This document shows, one piece after another, positions 1-9,476 of a stretch of 53,537 nucleotides of DNA (position 1 is its first letter; every line of letters begins with the position of its first letter). This stretch comes from Lentibacillus juripiscarius JCM 12147 (lineage in GTDB: Bacteria > Bacillota > Bacilli > Bacillales_D > Amphibacillaceae). The notes under the pieces were generated by a model. It was given only the letters and a program-made list of their open reading frames with translations, was not told the DNA's origin and made no database searches. Where the stretch lies: assembly GCA_001311805.1 (NCBI GenBank), contig BBCA01000019.1, positions 1-53,537 on the forward strand, given 5' to 3'. The position numbers and the translations under genes are program-made.

Positions 1-159
1 GGATTAATGTTAGGTCTAAATAGTGACAACTTTAGCGAGTTTATTTACGGCACCTCGCCCTTTTATCAGTGGTTTTTCCAGTTTATCAGCGATCCATCCT
101 CCCCCTTTATAGAAAAGCTTCATGCATATCCTGCCAACATATTGAAAAGCTATCGGTAG
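1..159 (+). CDS. C-terminal end of an unidentified protein (cut by window start)
   Basis: Frame 1 is open from the first base to a TAG at 157-159 and reads as ordinary protein sequence of about 52 residues, rich in aromatic residues (FYQWFFQF). It stops 14 bp before the start of the BCCT transporter, on the same strand, so the two could form an operon. I do not recognise the family. It could also be an accidental open frame, because only 159 bases are visible. Confidence 0.4.
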   Translation, partial: GLMLGLNSDNFSEFIYGTSPFYQWFFQFISDPSSPFIEKLHAYPANILKSYR

Positions 160-173
160 AAAGGATGAGCGTT

Positions 174-1873
174 ATGAACAAAGATTTAATCGATTGGCCT
201 ACATTTTTCGGGGCTCTCTTCCTTCTCCTAGCTGTTTCCATACCATTAGCAGTATTTCCGGATATAGGTAAAGAAGTTGTTAATTTAGCAAATGACTTTA
301 TGACGGGTAATTTTGGTGTATTATACCTCATATTTGGTCTTGCGGCATTTGCTTTCTTAGTATATGTTGCGTTCAGTAAAAATGGACACATCAAGCTTGG
401 GGATAAAGATGCTGAAAAAGAATTCGGCACGATTTCCTGGGCGGCGATGCTGTTTGCGGCTGGTATCGGCTCCAGTATTCTTTACTGGGGAATGATTGAG
501 TGGGCGTACTATTATCAGGGGCCACCGTTCGGCATTGAACCGGAGTCAACGGAAGCGATCAGCTATGCTCCGGCGTATGGCATTTTCCACTGGGGGCCGA
601 TTGCGTGGGCCATTTATACATTGCCAGCCCTGCCAATTGCTTATTTTTACTACGTGCGGAAAAACCGGTTTTGAAAATAAGTGAGGCGGTAAGACCGGTT
701 CTCGGAAAGCTGGTTGATACGCCGCTGGGAATTGTCATTGATGTTCTGTTCATGTTTGGTCTCATGGGTGGTGCTGGTACCACACTTGCACTCGGGACAC
801 CGATGATTGCTCAGGGTGTCCATGACATTACTGGGCTGCCGCCTAATCTGGCAACGAAAACAGTCATCATGCTGCTGTGTACAGCTATTTTTGCCGTCAG
901 TGCGTATTCCGGACTGCGCCGTGGTATTAAAGTTCTGAGTGATATCAACTTATGGCTGGCCATTTTTGTTCTTTCCTTCATTTTCATCTTTGGTCCAACC
1001 CTGTTCATTAGCGAAACGACTTTTACCAGTCTTGGCCTGATTATTGATGAGTTTTTCAAAATGGCGACGTGGCTGGAGCCTTTTGCTAACGTGGGCGGCT
1101 TTACCGAAACTGGTTTCCCTGAAGCCTGGACTGTTTTCTATTGGGCATGGTGGCTTGTGTACGCGCCATTTGTTGGACTGTTCGTCGCGCGTATTTCCCG
1201 CGGCCGTACTATTCAGGAGATGATTTTCGGCGCGATGCTGTATGGCACGCTTGGCTGTGTGCTGTTTTTCGGCATCATGGGGAACTTCGGACTGCATTTG
1301 CAGCTGACGGGCAGTTTCGATGTGGTTGGGTTTATGAATGAAAATGGCGCACCGGCTGCCATCATCGCTATCCTAAATCAGTTGCCAATGGCCGACTTTA
1401 TGGTGTCCGTCTTCACTATACTGGCGATCATCTTTCTGGCAACCACTTTCGATTCATCGTCGTATATCCTATCAGCGGTTGTTCAGCAGGAAGTGCAAAA
1501 AGAGCCTCTGCGCTGGAATCGGCTGTTCTGGGCGTTCACGCTATGCCTGATGCCGCTCGTTCTCATGTATGTAGGGGACCTGCAGACGCTTCAAACCGCA
1601 AGTATTGTCGCGGGCTTTCCCGTTCTGTTCATCATGGCGCTCCTGGCCTGGTCATTCATGAAAGCATCCAACGAGGACATACGCGCCTCTAAGGACTATG
1701 AACCGCCAACCATCTACATTAATCGCCGGGAAATTGTGCAGCGGATGCGCCAGCGGCAAAAGAAACGTTCAGCCCTGGAAGCTTTGGAGGACAAAGATCC
1801 AGAAAATAATGACACAGGGTACGGCGGTGCTCTCCTTGGTAGCCGCCTAAGTTACCTGCGTATGAAACGATAG
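174..1873 (+). CDS. BCCT family osmolyte transporter (one frameshift)
   Basis: Secondary transporter of the betaine/choline/carnitine family, expected to import compatible solutes by ion symport across the cytoplasmic membrane. The reconstructed protein of about 566 residues has many hydrophobic segments and BCCT-type stretches (WAAMLFAAGIGSSILYWG near residues 84-101; the Trp-rich WTVFYWAWWLVYAPFVGLFV in the second half). The ATG at 174 is preceded by AAAGGA and replaces longer in-frame starts. The frame breaks at the A5 run 660-664: one extra A restores VRKKPVLKISEAVRPVLG, so this is a single-base loss. The charged tail after the last membrane segment (about residue 515 on) is a common site of osmotic sensing in this family. 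The substrate cannot be told from sequence. Confidence 0.85.
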
Positions 1874-1900
1874 CGAATGAATATGAAAGGAGGTTTCATC

Positions 1901-3305
1901 ATGGAATGGCTTTCACTCGTCCCATTCGCGATTGTTATTGGGTTTTCAATGTGGTTGAAAAAAAATTCTGCCTGGACTTGTACTCGGGCTGCTTGCGGGG
2001 GCATTGCTCGTTGAATTCAGTGTGCTCGGCGGCTCCCAAGAGACTATTTCCTACATTGTCACAACGTTGTCCGATGAAAATAATATTAAAATCATTGCCT
2101 TTCTTTACTTGTTCGGCGGGCTTGTCGGTATGATGAACATCTCTGGTGGCATTAAAGGGTTCTCAGAGTGGATCGGGGCTAAAATTGACACCCAGCGCGG
2201 TCTGCTCGGGTTAATCTGGGCAACATTGCCATTCACGTTCATGATGCCGATGTTTCGGATTATGATGATTGGCCCGGTCGTCAAATCACTCATGAAGGAC
2301 CTGAACATGTCAAAGCGCAAAGTTGGCTTTACCATGGATGTCTCCACAAGCTCGGTCATCGTACTCATACCGGTGGCTACGGCCTTCGTCGGCTTTATGA
2401 TTTCACTGGTGGAAAGCGGCATCCAAAAGCACAATCTCGCGATGGATCCATATCAAATATTTTTGCTGAGCATCCTATTTAATTTCTATGCCATTATCAT
2501 GCTCGTCATTGGGCTTATTCGAACGTTCTGGTCCTCGTCGGAAAAACAAGGTACCAAAAAGAAAAAGGAAGATGACGAGAACTATCACCGTGCCGGGATT
2601 GAAAAAGAATTATCCATGGTTAAAGCCCAGCCGTGGAACTTGATTGTTCCGCTCTTCCTTTTGCTGGGACTGTCTTTGTTCCTTTTATGGCAGGATGGCG
2701 TTGCAAAAGGAGCTGATACCGTTTTCCAGGCTTTTTCCCAAGCGGACGCAACATTTGTCATGCTGTTGGCGGTATTCATTACGCTAATTGTGACGTTTGT
2801 ATTTTACATGATCCGCAAGCAGTCCTTGGAGGAAACGATTTTTCACTTTTATGATGGCGGGAACCAGCTCATGCAGGCGATTATTCTTCTTATTCTGGTA
2901 TGGTCGCTGTCATTGGTTGCGGAGGATCTTGGTTTTTCCAAGTTCATTAACGCCACGCTCGGTTCATTCCTGCCGAGCTTCACGATACCGGCCATTATTT
3001 TTGTGCTTGGGTCAATCGTCAGTTACTTCATCGGCTCATCCTGGGGTACATGGGGATTGTTCATGCCGCTCGGGATTGCGCTGGCTGTATCAACGGACGC
3101 TTCCATTCCACTGACGGTCGGTGCGGTGTTTGCCAGTGGTTCGTTCGGAGCGATGACATCACCACTCGGGGATACCACCATCACGACTGCCTCGATTCTG
3201 GAGATGCCGCTCGTGGACTATGCCCGCTACAAGCTGAAAATTTGTTCAGTCGGTGCAGCAATCGCTGTGGCAGCCTATCTTGCCGCTGGATACTTCCTGG
3301 CTTAA
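1901..3305 (+). CDS. NhaC-type Na+/H+ antiporter family protein (one frameshift)
   Basis: Polytopic membrane protein of about 467 residues, best read as an NhaC-family (COG1757) antiporter exchanging Na+ for H+ or a related organic ion. GSSWGTWGLFMPLGIAL near residues 375-391 and FGAMTSPLGDTT shortly after are typical of the family's C-terminal half. The start at 1901 has AAAGGAGG at 1886-1893. The first 20 codons are separated from the rest by an A8 run at 1958-1965; removing one A gives WLKKILPGLVLGLLAGALL in frame. It begins 27 bp after the BCCT gene on the same strand, so co-expression of osmolyte uptake and Na+ extrusion is plausible. Exact substrate is uncertain. Confidence 0.8.
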
Positions 3306-3366
3306 TTTTGGGGCTGTCTTGGATTGCCCGTGACTCTTTGGACGGCTTCCCACGAAAATTGTTTAT

Positions 3367-3411
3367 CCCCCACCTTCACGTTTCAGGTTTACCTACGTTT
3401 AAAGGTGGGGG
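3367..3411. repeat. Nested palindrome, hairpin-forming
   Basis: A 45-bp segment is palindromic in three nested steps: CCCCCACCTT (3367-3376) pairs with AAGGTGGGGG (3402-3411), ACGT (3378-3381) with ACGT (3395-3398), and AGGT with ACCT around a TT loop (3385-3394). No T-run follows on either strand, so it is not a standard terminator, although it lies 60 bp after the antiporter stop. Such structures occur at ends of IS200/IS605-type elements, but no transposase remnant is visible. Confidence 0.6.
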
Positions 3412-3434
3412 GATTACAGCCGTTCATGCGTCAT

Positions 3435-3472
3435 AAAAACCCCCGCCATTACTGTAAATGTCTTGGCGAGGG
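3435..3472 (-). terminator. Rho-independent terminator of the DUF421 gene
   Basis: On the minus strand CCCTCGCCA (3464-3472) pairs with TGGCGGGGG (3440-3448) and is followed by TTTTTA. The stem overlaps the last codons and stop of the DUF421 gene. Confidence 0.75.
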
Positions 3473-4114
3473 ATTTTGTGTTTCCTGTTCTTTTTCATCA
3501 TCGTCAATTTCTTTAAATATGTCTCGCTTCTGTTTCATTTCTTCCAGTTGCTGATTCAATTCGTTCAACTGATTCTGCAGCCGATTGATTTGCTGATTGG
3601 TGGACAACTGACTCAACATTTCCTCAACGGATTGCGACAACTGCTGAAATTCTTTCTTAGTTACAGGTTGCAACTCCTGTTTTAATGTATATCCAACCTG
3701 TCCGTTTGGCTCCAGTGTCGCCCACTCCACGTCGTCTATACTTTTAACATTATTCATCCGTAAATTCATTTCCAGCTGGTCCACTGTCATGCGTAATTTT
3801 TTCAGATTTTGTTCCTTTACGGTGCCATTTTCGACTAATACTTTGGATTTGCCAGTAATGATTTTTTCAAAAATGTTCCCTTTTACTTGAGCATATTCCA
3901 TTATGAATAGGGTAGCAATCAAAAGGGTCCCCACTGCGAGCGTCACCCAGATGTTTTTTCCGGATACCGGCTGGATCAGCAATGAACCGATTCCAATCAT
4001 AATAACTGTTTGCGGGAGGGTCATTTGCGAAATCGATTTTCTGCCGGCAAGCCTGAGCAAAAGTGTCCCGCCAACCACAATAATAATTGATTTCCATATC
4101 CAATCCAGTTCCAC
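3449..4114 (-). CDS. DUF421 domain membrane protein (YetF/YcaP-like)
   Basis: About 221 residues: three N-terminal membrane segments (roughly residues 4-75), then a soluble DUF421-type domain (MTVDQLEMNLRMNNVKSIDDVEWATLEPNG) and a long C-terminal coiled coil rich in Q, N, L and E. The family is widespread in Bacillus, membrane-bound and of unknown biochemical role. I take the GTG at 4114 as start because GAAAGGAG lies 9 nt upstream and the encoded MELDWIWKS begins just before the first membrane helix; an ATG at 4168 would add 18 residues without a good ribosome site. Monocistronic, with its own terminator. Confidence 0.8.
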   Translation of the reverse strand: MELDWIWKSIIIVVGGTLLLRLAGRKSISQMTLPQTVIMIGIGSLLIQPVSGKNIWVTLAVGTLLIATLFIMEYAQVKGNIFEKIITGKSKVLVENGTVKEQNLKKLRMTVDQLEMNLRMNNVKSIDDVEWATLEPNGQVGYTLKQELQPVTKKEFQQLSQSVEEMLSQLSTNQQINRLQNQLNELNQQLEEMKQKRDIFKEIDDDEKEQETQNPSPRHLQ

Positions 4115-4224
4115 TTCATCAAACTCCTTTCTATAGTTAGTTTGATTGGAATCGAGCGGCTTATACATGAAAACTCAGCCCTGCCCACTTCTAAGGTCGT
4201 CCATAATCAACACCTTCCAATGTT

Positions 4225-4257
4225 AAAAAAACTGCCCTGACGCATATGACAGGGCAG
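4225..4257 (-). terminator. Terminator of the parM-parR operon
   Basis: CAGGGCAG (4250-4257) pairs with CTGCCCTG (4232-4239) on the minus strand, followed by seven Ts (4225-4231), 17 bp after the parR stop. Confidence 0.85.
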
Positions 4258-4273
4258 CTTTGTTCAGCCTCAT

Positions 4274-4804
4274 TCACTTATTCATTTTGGAGAAAAAGTC
4301 GGCGAGCGGGGACTCTTCTTCTTGTGGTTCTTCTGTATCCGGCTCATGCATGTCCTCAAGCTGATTCATATCAACACCATCCAAATCCGGCTTGTCCTCG
4401 GAAGGCGGGTCTGGCGGCATCATCTGCTCGAGTTCCAACTCTGGTTCCACTTGAGTATTTGGCTGGTTGCTGTTCAGCGTGGCCAATATCGACGTTGCCC
4501 GGACTGGATCCTGCATGAGCTGATACACAATATTACCAATCAGCGCTTCAGAATGTTCATGCTTCAACCAATTTTTCTGCTCTTTGGTAAGCTGACGGGG
4601 AAGCGGGACCGTTACCGATTCGCGCTCCCGTGTGAACGTTTCATGAACACCCTTCAGCACATATTGGGCAATTTGGCTGGAAAAATTACGGCGCTCGGTT
4701 TCTTTCAGCTTTTGCAGCTGCTTTAAAAGGTAATCGGGTGTATCGGACGGAATCCGAAATGTGATTGATTGCCCCCGTTCAATATTCTTTTTCGACTGTT
4801 GCAT
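4274..4804 (-). CDS. ParR-like ribbon-helix-helix adaptor of the actin-type partition system
   Basis: A 176-residue protein with an N-terminal segment (SITFRIPSDTPDYLLKQLQK, residues 14-33, then a helix ending QIAQYVLKGV) that fits a ribbon-helix-helix DNA-binding fold, a middle helical region, and an acidic Pro/Glu-rich tail ending SPLADFFSKMNK. It starts 9 bp after the parM stop with AAGGTGAT upstream, so it is very likely translated from the same message. By analogy with plasmid R1, ParR binds centromere repeats and its C-terminal peptide caps ParM filaments; the isolated C-terminal motif after an acidic linker fits that design. The ParR call rests on position and the RHH pattern, not on a recognised homolog. 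Confidence 0.7.
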   Translation of the reverse strand: MQQSKKNIERGQSITFRIPSDTPDYLLKQLQKLKETERRNFSSQIAQYVLKGVHETFTRERESVTVPLPRQLTKEQKNWLKHEHSEALIGNIVYQLMQDPVRATSILATLNSNQPNTQVEPELELEQMMPPDPPSEDKPDLDGVDMNQLEDMHEPDTEEPQEEESPLADFFSKMNK

Positions 4805-4813
4805 ACAATCACC

Positions 4814-5983
4814 TTACGCTTCGTCCGCTGCGGCTTGTTCCTTTACTTCCGCCGGGGCGCTTTTGTTCACAACATCCATAATCAGCTTATAATAGGCGTT
4901 GGCCATCATCCAGATACTTTCGTGTTCATCTTCAAAAAAGTCGATATTAAAGCCATCCAGTTATTGTTGAGTGCTTTCAGATAATCCTTCAGCACCGCCG
5001 AACCGCCGCCGACAAAATAGCAGATTTCCGACTGTGAATTCTTTTGCCATACATTGCGCAAGTGCCGGTATTCTTTTTAGCAAGCTCCAGCAAAATCCGA
5101 TCGGTAATGTCGTGGACGTTGGTCCGGCTGCCTTTCACCATAATATGATGCCGGTCGTTTTTCCTTGTAATAATATCCACAACATCACGGCGGCTGTCCA
5201 GTTCAACCCCGTGTTTGGTCCGAATTTCATCACGGATTTCCTCAAGCGATTCTGCAACACCAAGCGGGAAGCCCTGTGCCTTGTCATCATCCACATTCCG
5301 ATTCTTTATAACCGCAATATCGGTTGACAGGCCACCGATATCCTGAATCAAAATTTGCTGGTCAATCAACTCTTTGTTAATCACATTGAGATCGTTGTCC
5401 ATAATTAAATTAACATAGGCAGCAAACCCTTCCGGATATACCTTTACTTCATCAAATTTAATATTCACCTTTTTGCCCTGGTATTGTGGTGTCACTAGAA
5501 ATTCAACCTGGTGCACGACCCGAGCAGCTGAGACCGGTAACCGACATCCTTGCCTTCCTTCACTTCACGGAGCGGCAGGCCTGTTCCTAATGTATAGTTT
5601 GCATCGATGACATCATTTTTACCTTTACCGAATGAATTGCTGCTGACTGCATCCAAAGCTATGGAAGTAAACAGCATCACCAATGTCTGGTCTTCCTCCG
5701 ATTTACTGCTGCCAGGATCAAGCTCCGTGGAGTTATTCGCCTTCGTTGCCAGATTACCGACACGATAAACCGCATTGTTCTCCTCCAGGGCAGGGGAGTG
5801 GATCCGAATGTGCAGATTATCAACTGGATCCTTTTCATCCAGATCTTCTATGCCAATTACCGGCCGATCCTCCATATCACGCGCAATTACATTTGGTATG
5901 TAATAAGATTGTTCCATTTTCCCAAAGTTTGCTTTCACGGCATCATTTCCAACATCAACAGCGGCGACTCTTCCTTGTGTCAT
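4814..5983 (-). CDS. parM: ParM/StbA-family actin-like ATPase (three frameshifts)
   Basis: Filament-forming actin-like ATPase that pushes DNA copies apart during segregation. Reconstructed length about 390 residues. Actin-fold motifs are visible: phosphate-1 loop AAVDVGNDAVKANFG at the N-terminus, phosphate-2 motif IQDIGGLSTDIAV in the middle, and adenosine motif YFVGGGSAVLKDYL near the C-terminus. Start ATG at 5983 has AGAGGAG 10 nt upstream. Single-base losses interrupt it near 5510 (before HQVEFLVTPQY), in the A5 run near 5078 (one more A gives LAKKEYRHLRNVWQKNSQ) and near 4962 (one more G gives NNWMGFNIDFFEDE). The gene precedes parR directly and follows the TGTRTAC repeat cluster, matching a parMRC locus. 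Related genes occur mainly on plasmids; flanking genes here are ordinary chromosomal ones. Confidence 0.85.
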
Positions 5984-6103
5984 ATGTCTAATTCTCCTCT
6001 CATGAAAATGACTTACAATCTGTTGTTCAAATAGATCAGAAAGATAATTTTACAACGTCCTTATATCAAGATTAATAGATTTCAGCAATATGTGCAATCA
6101 AAC

Positions 6104-6244
6104 TTTGTATGCATTCTTTTTGTATACTTGTATACAAATACGCAACGCCTTTGTATCAATATGTATACTTGTTTGTGTACAAGAAAACGGATTTGTTTTC
6201 CCTGTGTGTACAAATTGTGTATATGTGTACAGAATTGTGTATAG
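6104..6244. repeat. Cluster of TGTRTAC repeats upstream of parM (candidate parC centromere)
   Basis: An AT-rich 140-bp stretch contains about ten variants of TTGTRTAY, several as inverted pairs: TTTGTAT (6104), TTTTTGTATAC (6117), TTGTATACAAAT (6129), TTTGTATC (6150), ATGTATACTTG (6161), TTTGTGTACAAG (6172), TGTGTGTACAAA (6203), TTGTGTATA (6215), ATGTGTACAG (6223) and TTGTGTATAG (6235). It lies 120-260 bp upstream of the parM start in an otherwise gene-free region, exactly where ParR would bind in an actin-type partition locus. It may also act as the operon operator. Confidence 0.65.
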
Positions 6245-6321
6245 GTATAATTTGGTAGATAAATAGGACGTTTTCTACTAAAGAAACAAATTTATAGGAC
6301 TTCCCCCTATCGCTGAAAGCA

Positions 6322-6359
6322 TAAAAAACACATGAGAAATCAAGTAAGATCTCATGTGT
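6322..6359 (-). terminator. Terminator of rlmN
   Basis: Perfect 10-bp stem: ACACATGAGA (6350-6359 read on the minus strand) pairs with TCTCATGTGT (6328-6337), followed on the minus strand by TTTTTTAT. It starts 44 bp after the rlmN stop. Confidence 0.85.
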
Positions 6360-6402
6360 ATGGTTGATAAAATTTAACCTATTCGATTTTGACCCTTTAA
6401 TC

Positions 6403-7488
6403 TTATACTGCATTCTCTTTTTTAACTTGTTTACTCCGGAGCTGGCCACATGCAGCGTCGATGTCTGCACCGTTTTCCCAACGCACACCGCACTGAATGC
6501 CATTTTCACGCAGTGCCTCATAAAATGCCTGAATCGTTGATGAGTCACTGCGCTGATACTGGTCATGCTCGCTGACGGTGTTGTATGGAATCAAATTCAC
6601 ATAGGATAGATGTTTTTTGTCCGCCAGCAATTCAACAAGCTCTTCCGCGTCTTCCTTATGATCATTGACATCCTTCAACATGATGTACTCATACGTAATA
6701 CGACGATTGACATTTTCCAAGTAATAGTCAACAGCCTTCATCAGCTTTTCAATCGGAAAGGCCCGGTTTATCTTCATAATCGACGTCCGCAACTCGTTAT
6801 TCGGTGCATGCAAAGAAATCGCCAAATTCACCTGTGTACCGGTATCCGCCCATTCGTAGATTTTATGCGCAAGTCCACTCGTGGATACGGTAATATGGCG
6901 GGCACCGATATTAAGTCCCGCATCATCGTTTACAACATGGATAAAGTCCATCAAATTGTTAAAGTTATCAAATGGCTCGCCGATTCCCATAACGACGATG
7001 TGGCTGACGCGCTCGTCGTTTCCTTTGATGTCCATATCTTTTTGCACGTTCATGATTTGCTCAACAATTTCACTGCTGTCCAGGTCACGATTTTTCCGGA
7101 GCAGCCCGCTAGCACAGAACGAACAGCCGATATTACAGCCGACCTGGGTCGTCACGCAGACGGAAAGACCATAGTTAAATCGCATCAGCACTGTCTCAAT
7201 TAAGTTCCCGTCCGACATCCGGAACAGATACTTAATCGTGCCATCCTCTGATTCCTGCTTTACTTCTACCTTCATTGTATGCAGGGCGAAATTTTCTTCA
7301 AGCAGGGCAATGGTTTCCTTGTTGACATTTTTCATATCAGAAAATTGATTGATGCGCTTTTTGTATAGCCAGTTCCACACCTGATCAACACGGAAACGGC
7401 GCTGGCCATGGTTTGTGAGCCAGTCTTGCAATTGTTCATATGTTAAGCCGTAAATGGATTTTTGCTCATGTGTATCCCTCATTTCCAA
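6403..7488 (-). CDS. rlmN: 23S rRNA (adenine(2503)-C(2))-methyltransferase RlmN
   Basis: Radical-SAM enzyme that methylates C2 of A2503 in 23S rRNA and A37 of some tRNAs. Counting from a TTG at 7497 (364 residues), the iron-sulfur motif CNIGCSFC has its three cysteines at 121, 125 and 128, inside [17 protein letters not shown], and the second catalytic cysteine is in [12 protein letters not shown] near the C-terminus. SAM-binding stretches [10 protein letters not shown] and ISLHAPNN are present. Starts at 7497 (TTG), 7488 (TTG) or 7482 (ATG) are possible; AGGTGA at 7498-7503 best serves the TTG at 7488. A promoter and a terminator flank it, so it is monocistronic. The frame is intact. Confidence 0.95.
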   Translation of the reverse strand: MEMRDTHEQKSIYGLTYEQLQDWLTNHGQRRFRVDQVWNWLYKKRINQFSDMKNVNKETIALLEENFALHTMKVEVKQESEDGTIKYLFRMSDGNLIETVLMRFNYGLSVCVTTQVGCNIGCSFCASGLLRKNRDLDSSEIVEQIMNVQKDMDIKGNDERVSHIVVMGIGEPFDNFNNLMDFIHVVNDDAGLNIGARHITVSTSGLAHKIYEWADTGTQVNLAISLHAPNNELRTSIMKINRAFPIEKLMKAVDYYLENVNRRITYEYIMLKDVNDHKEDAEELVELLADKKHLSYVNLIPYNTVSEHDQYQRSDSSTIQAFYEALRENGIQCGVRWENGADIDAACGQLRSKQVKKENAV

Positions 7489-7503
7489 ACGTTCCAATCA
7501 CCT

Positions 7504-7532
7504 ATTGTACTATAATACGGCATGCGTGGCAA
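7504..7532 (-). promoter_or_regulatory. Probable sigma-A promoter of rlmN
   Basis: On the minus strand TTGCCA (7527-7532), a 17-bp spacer and TACAAT (7504-7509) lie directly upstream of the rlmN ribosome binding site. Confidence 0.6.
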
Positions 7533-7652
7533 TGTGGCAAAGAAAAAGCCCGTTACAGGCTGCTGCAATGCCCCTCCCCCAGACAGCAAGCAAAATATTG
7601 GCATTAAGACAGCATCTGGTCGTATTATTTCCGATAAGGAGTGAATAAAAAC

Positions 7653-8653
7653 ATGACAGCGAAAACTTTTAACGATATTCCATTATCCGTTCTGGATCTT
7701 GCACCTGTCCTTGAGGGCAGCACACCGGAACAGTCGTTCAAAAATAGTGTGGAGTTAGCGAAAAACGTGGAACAATTCGGGTTCAACCGCTATTGGCTGG
7801 CTGAGCATCATAACATGCCGGGAATTGCCAGTTCGGCAACGTCGGTGCTGATCGGCCACATTGCCGGGGCAACCAGCACAATGCGGGTTGGCTCAGGTGG
7901 CGTGATGCTGCCGAACCACGCAGCACTCGTTATCGCAGAACAATTCGGAACGCTTGCGACACTATACCCAGAACGAATTGATCTCGGGCTTGGGCGCGCC
8001 CTGGTACCGATCAAGCAACCGCCTATGCATTGCGGCGCACATTGAACCAGCGTGTCGAGGACTTTCCTAACCAGGTAGAGGAACTCGAAGATTACTTTGC
8101 CGGCACTGCAGGCGTGCATGCCGTTCCTGGTGAGGGGCTGAACATTCCAATCTGGCTGCTTGGATCAAGCGGTTTCAGTGCCCAGCTTTCCGCACAAAAG
8201 GGATTGCCATTTTCATTTGCAAGCCACTTTGCCCCAGACAACACGGTTGCCGCGCTGAATCTGTACCGCGACAATTTCCAGCCGTCCGATGTCATGAATG
8301 AACCATACGCGATGATTGGGGTCAACATCATTGCTGCGGACACGGATGAAGAAGCCAGACACCTGGCAACAACCCAGCAGCAGCAACTCCTAAGCATCCG
8401 GCGCGGACAGCCGATGAAGCTGCAGCCGCCAATCGAAAATACCGATGAGGTTTGGACCGAAATGGAAAAAGCAGTTGTTGAACAGTCGGCAAACTCTCCG
8501 TATACGCTGATCGGCAGCAAAGAAACAATTAAAGAAGGCCTGGAGCAGCTGATTGAGGAAACCGAAGCCGACGAAATGATCATCAACTCACAAATTTATG
8601 ATCTAAAGGCTCGCATCCGCTCCTATGAGATTGTCGGAGAAATAATGGACTAG
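7653..8653 (+). CDS. LLM-class flavin-dependent oxidoreductase (one frameshift)
   Basis: Luciferase-like FMN-dependent monooxygenase of about 333 residues, a TIM-barrel family acting on unknown substrates. Motifs of the MsnO8-type LLM subfamily are visible: [20 protein letters not shown] near the N-terminus, [20 protein letters not shown], then [20 protein letters not shown], and [20 protein letters not shown], which spans the frame break. One C is missing near 7999-8001; adding it joins the two halves perfectly. ATG at 7653 follows AAGGAG. A rho-independent terminator follows. Confidence 0.88.
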
Positions 8654-8669
8654 GACGGTGCTTTTATTC

Positions 8670-8718
8670 CATAAAACAGCTGCTTGCCGCCAGAGTGCGC
8701 GCAGTGGCTGTTTTTTTA
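8670..8718 (+). terminator. Terminator of the LLM oxidoreductase gene
   Basis: AAAACAGC-TGC pairs with GCAGTGGCTGTTTT with a small bulge, followed by a run of Ts, about 15-60 bp after the stop codon. Confidence 0.65.
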
Positions 8719-8727
8719 TGCTTAAAT

Positions 8728-8808
8728 TTGTGAACTTTAGCATTATAATTGTGAACTTTAGGCAAAGTCAATGTGAACTTTAGCATTTTCCTTGTGAACT
8801 TTAGCATT
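8728..8808 (+). repeat. 21-bp array A: four TTGTGAACTTTAGCATT units
   Basis: GTGAACTTTA recurs at 8730, 8751, 8773 and 8794, that is, with steps of 21, 22 and 21 bp. Three of the four copies extend to GTGAACTTTAGCATT. The array sits between two convergent genes, past the terminator of the left one and before the terminator of the right one, so it is probably outside both transcripts. It has the same spacing as arrays B-F but a different head sequence. Confidence 0.85.
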
Positions 8809-8827
8809 TCACCTAAAATCATACAAA

Positions 8828-8853
8828 AGCCACAACCCATTCGGATTGTGGCT
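8828..8853 (-). terminator. Terminator of the WrbA-type gene
   Basis: AGCCACAAT (8845-8853 read on the minus strand) pairs with TTGTGGCT (8828-8835), followed by TTTTGTA on the minus strand, just after the stop codon at 8868. Confidence 0.8.
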
Positions 8854-8867
8854 CTATCCCTTACCCA

Positions 8868-9476
8868 TTAGCTGCCTGCTGTAACACGAGATGCGATATC
8901 AACGGTGCGTTTTGCCTGATGTTTAACAGCGCCTTCCACATCCTCCACCATGTTGCCGTCCTGATCGACGGAAACGCTAGTGCCGTACGGATTGCCGCCA
9001 GCCCCAAAAACGGACTGATCGGAATAGCCGGGTGTCGCAATGATGGCACCCCAATGCATCATGGAAGTATATAACGCAAGCAATGTCGCCTCCTGACCAC
9101 CATGCGGATTTTGCGCCGAGGTCATGCCGCTGACAACTTTATTAACCGTTTTGCCGGATCCCCAAAGCCCACCTTGCATATCAAGGAATTGCTTCATTTG
9201 AGCAGGCAGGTTGCCAAATCGGGTCGGGGCGCTGAAAATAATCGCATCGGCCCATTCAAGGTCATCAGATGAAGCTTCAGGTACGTCTTTTGTCGCTTCA
9301 TAATGGGCTTTCCATGCCGGATTGGATTCCATCGCCTCTTCTGGTGCAAGTTCCGGCACCTTCACCAGTTTCGTCTCTGCCCCAGCTTCTTTAGCGGCTT
9401 GTTCCGCCCATTGTGCCATTTGGTAGTTTGTTCCTGTTGAACTGTAATAAACAATTGCAGCATTTACGTTTGCCAT
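8868..9476 (-). CDS. NAD(P)H:quinone oxidoreductase, WrbA type
   Basis: Flavodoxin-fold FMN enzyme that reduces quinones by two electrons, limiting semiquinone and oxidative stress. The 202-residue length fits WrbA. The FMN phosphate loop SSTGTNYQMA is at residues 12-21. The family signatures SAPTRFGNLPAQMKQFLD and the SGMTSAQNPHGGQEATL loop (FMN isoalloxazine and active-site region) follow in order, and GAIIATPGYSD is near residue 145. ATG at 9476 has AAAGGAG upstream. Frame intact; monocistronic. Confidence 0.92.
   Translation of the reverse strand: MANVNAAIVYYSSTGTNYQMAQWAEQAAKEAGAETKLVKVPELAPEEAMESNPAWKAHYEATKDVPEASSDDLEWADAIIFSAPTRFGNLPAQMKQFLDMQGGLWGSGKTVNKVVSGMTSAQNPHGGQEATLLALYTSMMHWGAIIATPGYSDQSVFGAGGNPYGTSVSVDQDGNMVEDVEGAVKHQAKRTVDIASRVTAGS

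Noticed and set aside
660..665. Programmed frameshifting at A-runs
   Set aside because: Breaks occur in about thirty unrelated genes, at many different sequences, including C/G runs and sites without slippery heptamers; errors explain them better.
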